Part shown: positions 58,034 through 64,000 of the stretch, in pieces | Numbering within the stretch: the first letter of the stretch is position 1 | How the letters are laid out: each line of letters starts with the position of its first letter | Assembly (NCBI GenBank): GCA_035578175.1 | Contig: JAQMRL010000003.1 | Coordinates: 26,918,672-26,982,671 of the forward strand | Reading direction: 5' to 3' | Length of the DNA: 64,000 nt | Source: Catonia carolina | Lineage: Eukaryota > Arthropoda > Insecta > Hemiptera > Achilidae | Notes under the pieces: generated by a model | What the model was told of the DNA's origin: nothing | Database searches by the model: none | The model's input: only the letters and a program-made list of their open reading frames with translations | Translations under genes and position numbers: made by a program

Positions 58034-58690
58034 GAAAATGTGGAACGCATTTAGGACAACACGCAGCGTATACAGCAAGAAGTTCATCTCCAAAAATGCT
58101 AAGAAGCGACACTATCATACGGCAATCCAACCCGAAGCACTGTACGCCAGTGAAACGCTGCTTCTCAATAGGGGCCTCCGGAAGATTGAAGGATTGGACA
58201 GGAAGATAATACGGAAGATAATGGGGGGCAGGATGACCACGAACGGATGGAGACTGCAGCACAACCAAGACGTGTATAAGTTCTCAGAGAGCATTGTCTC
58301 ACGGATGAGGAAGCGCAGACTGGCATTCTTTGGGCATCTCAGCAGGATGAGTAACAATAGATTGGTCAAACAGGTATTCGACTTTGTAAACCGGGGAAAG
58401 AGGAACTATACATGGGCCAAAGAAACTAAACTGGATCTGGAACAGATAGGATTAACACCGCGAGACACACAGGACAGAGAGCACTATAGAGCAGTGATAA
58501 GGGAATCTGGGGCGATCGAGAGCAGGAGGATGCGCCGGGGCAATGGCGGCGAATGGTCAGAGGAAAGGAGACAACAACAGAGCGCGAGAATGAAGGCGTT
58601 ATGGGCCAAACGCAAGGGAAGCTGGCAAATACAGTAGGCCAGAGGAACAACTTGGTAACGTGATCCATAGTAGGTCAATTCGTGAACAAA
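58034..58690 (+). mobile_element. 5'-truncated LINE with TSD
   Basis: A 657-bp G+C-rich insert in AT-rich DNA, flanked by the 9-bp direct repeat 'aaaataacg' (58025-58033 and 58691-58699). It begins inside coding sequence and ends 'caattcgtgaacaaa'. The open frame is uninterrupted, so the insertion is probably young. Confidence 0.8.
58038..58637 (+). CDS. LINE reverse transcriptase C-terminal region (truncated ORF)
   Basis: An intact 199-codon frame starting MWNAFRTTRSVYSKK. The ATG is probably internal to a longer ancestral ORF, since the element is 5'-truncated. Readable blocks are 'HTAIQPEALYASETLLLNRG' (RT thumb, cf. RPEALYASE), 'LDRKIIRKIMGGRMT', 'RKRRLAFFGHLSRMSNNRLV' (C-terminal FGHL.RM block), then a basic/Gln-rich end 'RRQQQSARMKALWAKRKGSW'. 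The palm and endonuclease are missing, so it cannot act alone. No host function is implied. Confidence 0.75.
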   Translation: MWNAFRTTRSVYSKKFISKNAKKRHYHTAIQPEALYASETLLLNRGLRKIEGLDRKIIRKIMGGRMTTNGWRLQHNQDVYKFSESIVSRMRKRRLAFFGHLSRMSNNRLVKQVFDFVNRGKRNYTWAKETKLDLEQIGLTPRDTQDREHYRAVIRESGAIESRRMRRGNGGEWSEERRQQQSARMKALWAKRKGSWQIQ

Positions 58691-58699
58691 AAAATAACG

Positions 58700-59558
58700 T
58701 ATTATATAAAATTATGATATGTCAAATTTTAGGATAGAAACTGGGAATGTTATGCGACTACACTGAATATAAGAAGAGGATTCGTTTGGTCAAAGAAGTT
58801 GTGCAAAAGTTTTGAAAAAAACAGAAAACTTCAGGTGTTATTCAATTTGTTTGTCTGGTTACTTTACTTTTACACATAGTAAACTTAAAGGAAAGTTAAT
58901 GAAAGATAAAACATGATACAACGACTAAGTTTGTAATAGCCTACTAACTTTATTTAGCACATAAAATGTTTGCATTATTAATAGATGTTTTAAGCCTATT
59001 TATAACAATATTATATGATAAAATATCTTGTTTTTCTCTTTTATTTCATATAGTATATCAGCCAACATTTGTTTTAAAATTATGAATTATGTATGTTATT
59101 TTTTAATTATTTCTTTTTCCGAAGTTATTCCTATAATAGGCTTGAACACCAGTTTTTATATAAGCACCATTTACATGCAGTCATAATTTTATTAGCTTAT
59201 AAATTACATATTATGATTAGTTTAAATTAATAATAATTTACAAATAAAAAAGTTGTGACAGCTAGCCTATAATTAATATTTATTTTATGATTTTAAAAAA
59301 TATTAAAATCTTAAGATTTTATTTCGAAATACTACAGCCTAAATGTTACATTGTGTAGAATAATATTATAATTATTGTTATACAATAGGTATTTTAACGA
59401 TTAAATATAATTTACTTATATATTTTTAATACGCAATATAATAATGTGAATTAACTTTATTAAAAATAATACGTAATTTGTTATAATGTATTTAAATATT
59501 TTTTTAAATCTTTTAAATTATTTAAAATAATGTTTTAAAAAACTACTTTAAATTTCAT
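58700..59558. other. AT-rich interval, nothing recognised
   Basis: Strongly A/T-rich with several TAGCCTA words; no feature. Confidence 0.35.
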
Positions 59559-60025
59559 GGGTTGATTTAGTGGTAAAGTCGTCACTAAGAGTCAACTGTT
59601 TAACGCCTGATTTTTGGAGACGAAGGTTTCGTGGTTCAAATCCAAGTGAAGGTATGTGTATACATTTATAGGGATTTAATTAAGGGGAAACTGTACTTTG
59701 TATCCCACCAGTGTTAACCAATAGTCAGCCAATTATATTATGACAAACATTTAGAAACAGAAGAGGTAGAGGTGTGAAAGACACTAGTCAGATTTATCTC
59801 CTCTGAGAGTAATGAATTTCTTTATACAGCCAGACTTTGCGGTAAATGAAATGAAGGTGTTATTTGCAGGGTGGAAAGTAGATGCATTTCAAAGGGCCTA
59901 GCATGCTGATAAGCATACTTTTCCACTCAGTGAAAAAGGCATGATAAATCATCTCACTCGTCAATTTACTTAGTAAAGCCTCTTCAGGCTCAAACCTGCC
60001 TTACAGCCGATGACCGAGATAACAA
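59559..60025 (+). mobile_element. Chimeric SINE: family B head joined to retroposon X
   Basis: 59559-59715 is a family B SINE head: 'gatttagtggtaaagtcg', 'tttttggagacgaagg' and a perfect box B, 'ggttcaaatcc', followed by 'tttatagggattt'. From about 59727 the sequence is X ('gtcagccaattat', 'aagaggtagaggtgtgaaag', 'agcatgctgataagcatact', 'ctgccttacagccgatgacc') to an A-rich end near 60025. The X 5' third and the B 3' body are both missing, and no TSD is visible at the junction. Confidence 0.65.
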
Positions 60026-60794
60026 AAAAAAGCTTCAAAATAAGATAAAATATAAAATACATGTTTATGTGTAGGTTTGTAAGAAGATTCGCGAAATGTC
60101 AATGTGATTAATTATACAATAAAACCAAACTAATAATGACATCATCAACGAGTTTCTTATTTATTTGCGTGTGCTATAATTACTCTACGATAACTCAGCA
60201 TTATTGTTTATCACAACGATCACAAATAACGAGTCGAAGAGTGGCAGAAAAGTATAGCGTGTTTACAATTATTATGTAAAAATATAATGTAGACTAGTAA
60301 AACACACCTTCATGTATAAAACAGAAATAATATGTTATGTTAATACTATTTTTAAAATAGTCAGATTCTTATAAGAACGCTCGTTTTTTGAGAACCTGTA
60401 TTTTTCAACTTCAAGTAAGTGTATCAGCCGTTTCATGGAAACAACGTTTTGGGAGTAAATTCTGGCGGCTCATTAATGAATTAACGAATTATGTATCCAA
60501 TAACACATTACACAAAGACTCACGTATTCTTTACATAAACGAAGATTTCTAAAATTGTACGGTACGGAGACTTTAAAATCACAATTATTCCATCAATATG
60601 TAAAATAAATTTTCCTGATCTATCAGGAATCGCATAAAGATGGCTGAAACACTGATGCTGTAGAGGCGTAATACAACATTAGTAGTTTAATTTAAAAATT
60701 TAATTTACCACTATTTAAGGTATCTGTAGCACCATCACTAGGTTGTATTCCCCTCTAAACCGAAAACGACTTTTTTATACATATTATGTTAGTT
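60026..60794. other. AT-rich interval, nothing recognised
   Basis: A small hairpin, 'ttcctgatctatcaggaa', is at about 60612-60629. No other signal. Confidence 0.35.
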
Positions 60795-61100
60795 ACCTCT
60801 AAGGTCCGTTTCGGGATCTGGGTAAATTAAATAACTAACACGCTAAAGTATAAAATTACAAGTATTTATTACAACTAAGAAACAATTAAATAAATGACTA
60901 AAATCTACCAGTATATTTACAAATTAAATTATTTAATAAATAGAAAAATAATTATAACGAACTAATATAATAGTTTACTAATTTACTTAATATTACTTAC
61001 AAAAATTATACAGAATAAATGTTAAACAATACACAGTAACGTTGATCTTTTCTAACATAACCGTTAAGCACAACGTGATTCGCTTACTCAAATACAGACA
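60795..61100 (+). mobile_element. Long-TIR element F, copy 2 (left end only)
   Basis: 'ctctaaggtccgtttcggg', 'atctgggtaaattaaataa', 'aagtatttattacaacta' and further inside 'cttttctaacataaccgtta' follow the order of 28113-28490. No matching right end was found downstream, where Jockey fragments occur. Either the copy is truncated or the right end was lost. Confidence 0.65.
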
Positions 61101-61386
61101 AATCGAGACTACAATAGACCGTAAACAAACCGGCATTAGTTACTTAGACTATATACGGGGACTAATGGGGATCGAGAAAAGACAGGGATTTTCGATATAA
61201 TAATAAAATACAAAATACTTCTGACGGCTTTGGGACAAATCTTTACAAAGTAAACAAATTATAATTGAATAGATAATTATAAGTGTTATAAAAAGTCCAA
61301 CTATCTAAATAGGTACCCGGCTCTCACAATACCCGTACAACAGTTAACATGAACTATCTGTTCTGGAAAAGACAATTTATATTACA
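61101..61386. other. Interval without recognised feature
   Basis: May be the decayed interior of element F copy 2. Confidence 0.3.
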
Positions 61387-61504
61387 CCTAATATTTCTAA
61401 CTATTTATCAGAAACCCCTATTTATTACTCTTATTTTATACGACGCCTAATATTTGTAACTATTTATCAGAAACCCCTATTTATTACTCTTATTTTATAC
61501 GACG
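61387..61504. repeat. 59-bp tandem duplication
   Basis: Two units, 61387-61445 and 61446-61504, starting 'cctaatattt' and ending 'ttatacgacg', differ at one base (c/g at unit position 11). It abuts the 5' end of a Jockey fragment. Confidence 0.9.
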
Positions 61505-62143
61505 CCTTATTTTAGACGCCTGGATAGGCGTCTAACATGGAGGACTCACATATGGAACAAACGAAAACAGTTAAATCTTAAATACCAACAGCTGTATTGG
61601 ATGCTTAATGGAAAATCCAAATTATCGGCACAAAACAAATTGTTAATTTATAAAACTGTACTTAAACCTGTATGGACATATGGGATACAACTCTGGGGCA
61701 CAGCAAGTCACAGTAACATTGAAATAATTTAACGGTTTCAGTCAAAAATACTTCGAAACATCATGGACTCACCTTGGTACATATCCAACACTATATTGCA
61801 CAGAGACACGAACACTCCCACGGTACACGAAGCTATACAGAAATTTTGCACCAGTTACCAAACAAGACTTGAAAATCATCAGAATCCAGAAGCCATCAAT
61901 CTCGTAGACAACAGTGGAACACACAGAAGACTATGCAGACTACACCCTACAGATTTATTTTAATATGTGATTGTGTAATTTATTTTACATTCCTGGCAAG
62001 ATCAATTCAACAAAATGGGAAATTTTATAGAGTAATACCAAGGGGTATTACTTACTCAAGATTTATACTTACAACACATCTACTCATTGTTCTATGAGAG
62101 CAAATCGTAGATTTACAGTTATTCAAAAAAAAAAAAAAAAAAA
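61505..62143 (+). pseudogene. Jockey-like LINE 3' end with poly(A)
   Basis: Reads 'RRLTWRTHIWNKRKQLNLKY', 'SAQNKLLIYKTVLKPVWTYG', 'IQLWGTASHSNIEII', an in-frame TAA at 61728-61730, 'RFQSKILRNIMDSPWYISNT', 'ILHRDTNTPTVHEAI' and ends 'THRRLCRLHPTDLF', stop. In one frame with a single nonsense codon, this is the Jockey RT C-terminus. The poly(A) at 62125-62143 is followed by 'ttatacg', also found at 61495-61501, a candidate 7-bp TSD. The 5' edge contains a perfect inverted repeat, 'ttagacgcct' / 'aggcgtctaa' (61512-61521 and 61526-61535), partly within coding sequence. Confidence 0.85.
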
Positions 62144-62431
62144 TTATACGTTAACATTATTAAACTCTCGGAAATTCTCTAACAATGTTTCCTTTTTGAT
62201 ATTGTCAGAATTTACATACATTCTGATATAGTTTCCTATTTTAAAGATTTTTTTGTCTATTCTAAGTTGCAAAATTAAATTGAATAAGTTAAAAACGTAC
62301 ACGTCTCTCTTACTGTTTCAAATTTTGCTTAAAATTTTCAAGGAATAATCCACGATTAGAAGTTAACTTTCAACACATTTGTTACATGTTGGACGCTTCT
62401 ATCAACTGTAGCTCATACTCGATAGACGTTC

Positions 62432-62906
62432 TAAATTAAATATATCACATAAATTAACAAGCTACAAGACAAACATAAGGCCAATCTGGACATAAATTAA
62501 TGGAATTTAGCTTTGGGGGTCTGCTAAACCTTCACACACGAAACGTATACAAGCGATTCAAAACAAGATTCTACAAGCGATAACACAATGCTCCTTTTAC
62601 GTCACAAATTTAATGTTGCACAAAGATTTATAACAAGCGTAACTGATGTTGTGAAACAACAACATAAGACAATCCACGACAAACTTAAATTACATGAGAA
62701 GTCATACAATGTGCACTTTGGCGATACCGGGTACTCAGCACAGACGTTTAAAAGGCTTTTAGCCAAGGGATGTCTTGGTCAATTGTAGGGCTATAGTGAT
62801 GTCTGCAAGCTCCAGCAAGTAATTCAAGATTTGGTTTAATAAGCATAATATTTAGAAATTGTTATAATAGTAATAACAGATCCTTTAACAATAAAAGGTG
62901 TCTAAA
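62432..62906 (+). pseudogene. Jockey-like LINE 3' fragment
   Basis: Frame-broken pieces read 'KLTSYKTNIRPIWT', 'LWGSAKPSHTKRIQAIQNKI', 'LQAITQCSFYVTNLMLHKDL' and 'KTIHDKLKLHEKSYN'. The 3' part is shared with 39955-40313 ('ataccgggtactcagcacag', 'tctgcaagctccagcaagta', 'aataaaaggtgtc'). The open frame at 62588-62788 is partly out of the ancestral frame. Confidence 0.7.
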
Positions 62907-63074
62907 TTTTTTTTTCAGTTCAGCTTATAGGATTTTTGTCTTTAATATTTATTACGGACTGTACAATGAGATGCACTATTTCCGTATGCAATATATTATT
63001 TAACGGGCGATGGGAAATTTTACTTTCAGGAGAAGAGGTACCAAGTGGTACATTTTCCGTTTGAAGCTATCGGT

Positions 63075-63430
63075 CTGGTTCATTATTTAGACAAAGAGGT
63101 TTCTACTGCATTCTTTAGACATTGTACAATCGGAAAGTTCCTTGTAGCTAGGTCACGGGCTAGATGGTTATTTAATCGTTCGCAAAATTGTAAAAAATTA
63201 CTGAAATTTTTTAAAATTGTCTGTGTAATTAGTACTAATAATTTACTTTAGAAGGTCGTGGTTAGTTCTGTCACTGTCGGAATTTTAAAATCGTCGCAAA
63301 GGGTTTTATTACTTTTATGTAAAATGGAGCGCCAAAACCAAGTCTTAAGAATTTTAACTAAAAGGCCTGGATTTGGTTCCTGAATCTGACAAGATTTTGT
63401 TTTTTAAAAGTTTTCAATAACCTTATTAAG
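63075..63430 (-). pseudogene. Jockey-like LINE C-terminal fragment (family of 38250-38600)
   Basis: The minus strand reads 'QNLVRFRNQIQAF', stop, 'LKFLRLGFGAPFYIKVIKPF', and then a decayed end. 'GAPFYI' and the preceding 'IQAF' correspond to the Jockey 'IQAFQSK...APFYV' block. Nucleotide similarity to 38250-38600 covers the 3' part. Confidence 0.6.
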
Positions 63431-64000
63431 TAAAAACAATAAATTGTAAAAGGATATGGTAAAATATATAACAAATTTAAAGTATTGATTAAAAATACGT
63501 ATACATCATAAGGTTATCTTAAAGAGTCTAAAAGGAATGTTACTAAATTAACATTATACGGTAGGCTACACAAGTTCTCTTAAAATACAGTAGACCGAAC
63601 AAAGGATTTTCTACCTTTGTTTACCCTAATTATAAAATTCAATTAATAAAATAATCTTTTCATCTAATGAATACATTTATTCATTAATTAGGTTCAATCT
63701 CATAAAGAAATTTACCTGTTATGTTAATTAGTTTAATTAACTCATAACCATTGAAATAGGATGCATTTTATGTGAATGGTTAAATATAATAATAGGGTAT
63801 TATCTAAGTAAAAAGGGAAACATTGAACAATATTCTTGCTAAAGAAAATCAGATATTTATAACTTTCGATTTTAAATAATTTAAATTGAAGTTATCTTTA
63901 GAAGTATCCTGATAGTGAAGATAAAGTAGTTAAATGTCAACCCAGGTACAGTAAAATAGCTGTTGTAATGTGGTTCTTAATATTGTATTCAATTCAATTA
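63431..64000. other. AT-rich interval, nothing recognised
   Basis: No repeat or coding evidence up to the window end. Confidence 0.35.

Noticed and set aside
1..64000. CRISPR array, prophage or bacterial operon
   Set aside because: No regular direct repeats with spacers, no bacterial gene organisation; content is eukaryotic transposons.

Overview
This window is AT-rich, intron- or intergenic-like DNA from a eukaryote, almost certainly an insect. No operons, ribosome binding sites or long host reading frames are visible. It carries many eukaryotic transposable elements: RTE/BovB-like and Jockey-like non-LTR retrotransposons, tRNA-derived SINEs, and Tc1/mariner-, pogo/Tigger- and piggyBac-like DNA elements. 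The tRNA-headed SINEs, the craniofacial-protein-2-like endonuclease/reverse transcriptase and the AT-rich background suggest a hemipteran, perhaps Auchenorrhyncha; that is inference. I found no host gene exon I can defend. Nearly all long reading frames outside the transposons are chance or antisense frames in AT-rich DNA.

Layout. 0-2 kb: copy 1 of a dispersed repeat (called E), with a compound (TG)n(AG)n(TG)n block and two nested retroposon insertions. 3.4 kb: reversed tRNA-SINE. 4.3-5.0 kb: foldback element holding a transposase helix-turn-helix remnant. 5.9-6.6 kb: TTAA-flanked MITE. 7.7-8.8 kb: pogo/Tigger-like element interrupted by a Jockey 3' end. 10.7-11.6 kb: two SINEs in tail-to-tail orientation. 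13.1 kb: LINE RT fragment. 13.8-17.4 kb: a full-length RTE-like LINE inside a SINE. 18.7-19.7 kb: E copy 2. 20.7 and 29.8 kb: copies of an unclassified repeat (D). 22.9-26.9 kb: LINE 3' ends and SINEs. 28.1-29.4 kb: long-TIR element (F). 33.4-36.3 kb: Jockey 3' ends, one inserted tail-to-tail into another of the same family. 38-48 kb: Jockey fragments and five copies of a ~400-bp retroposon (X). 49.3-53.6 kb: E copy 3 split by a second full-length RTE-like LINE. 55.9-57 kb: dead Tc1/mariner-type transposase. 58.0-58.7 kb: LINE C-terminus with target-site duplication (TSD). 59.6-60.0 kb: SINE-B/X chimera. 60.8-63.4 kb: second F copy and three Jockey 3' ends.

The most informative feature is the readable nesting. 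Exact or near-exact TSDs can be matched by eye for two full-length LINEs, four X copies, two Jockey 3' ends, two LINE 3' fragments and one unclassified retroposon, which gives a relative age order. The least familiar item is retroposon X: about 400 bp, shared 5' end, (AAC)n tail, variable TSDs, and no obvious tRNA or 5S head. All repeat-family names (A, B, D, E, F, X) are local labels.
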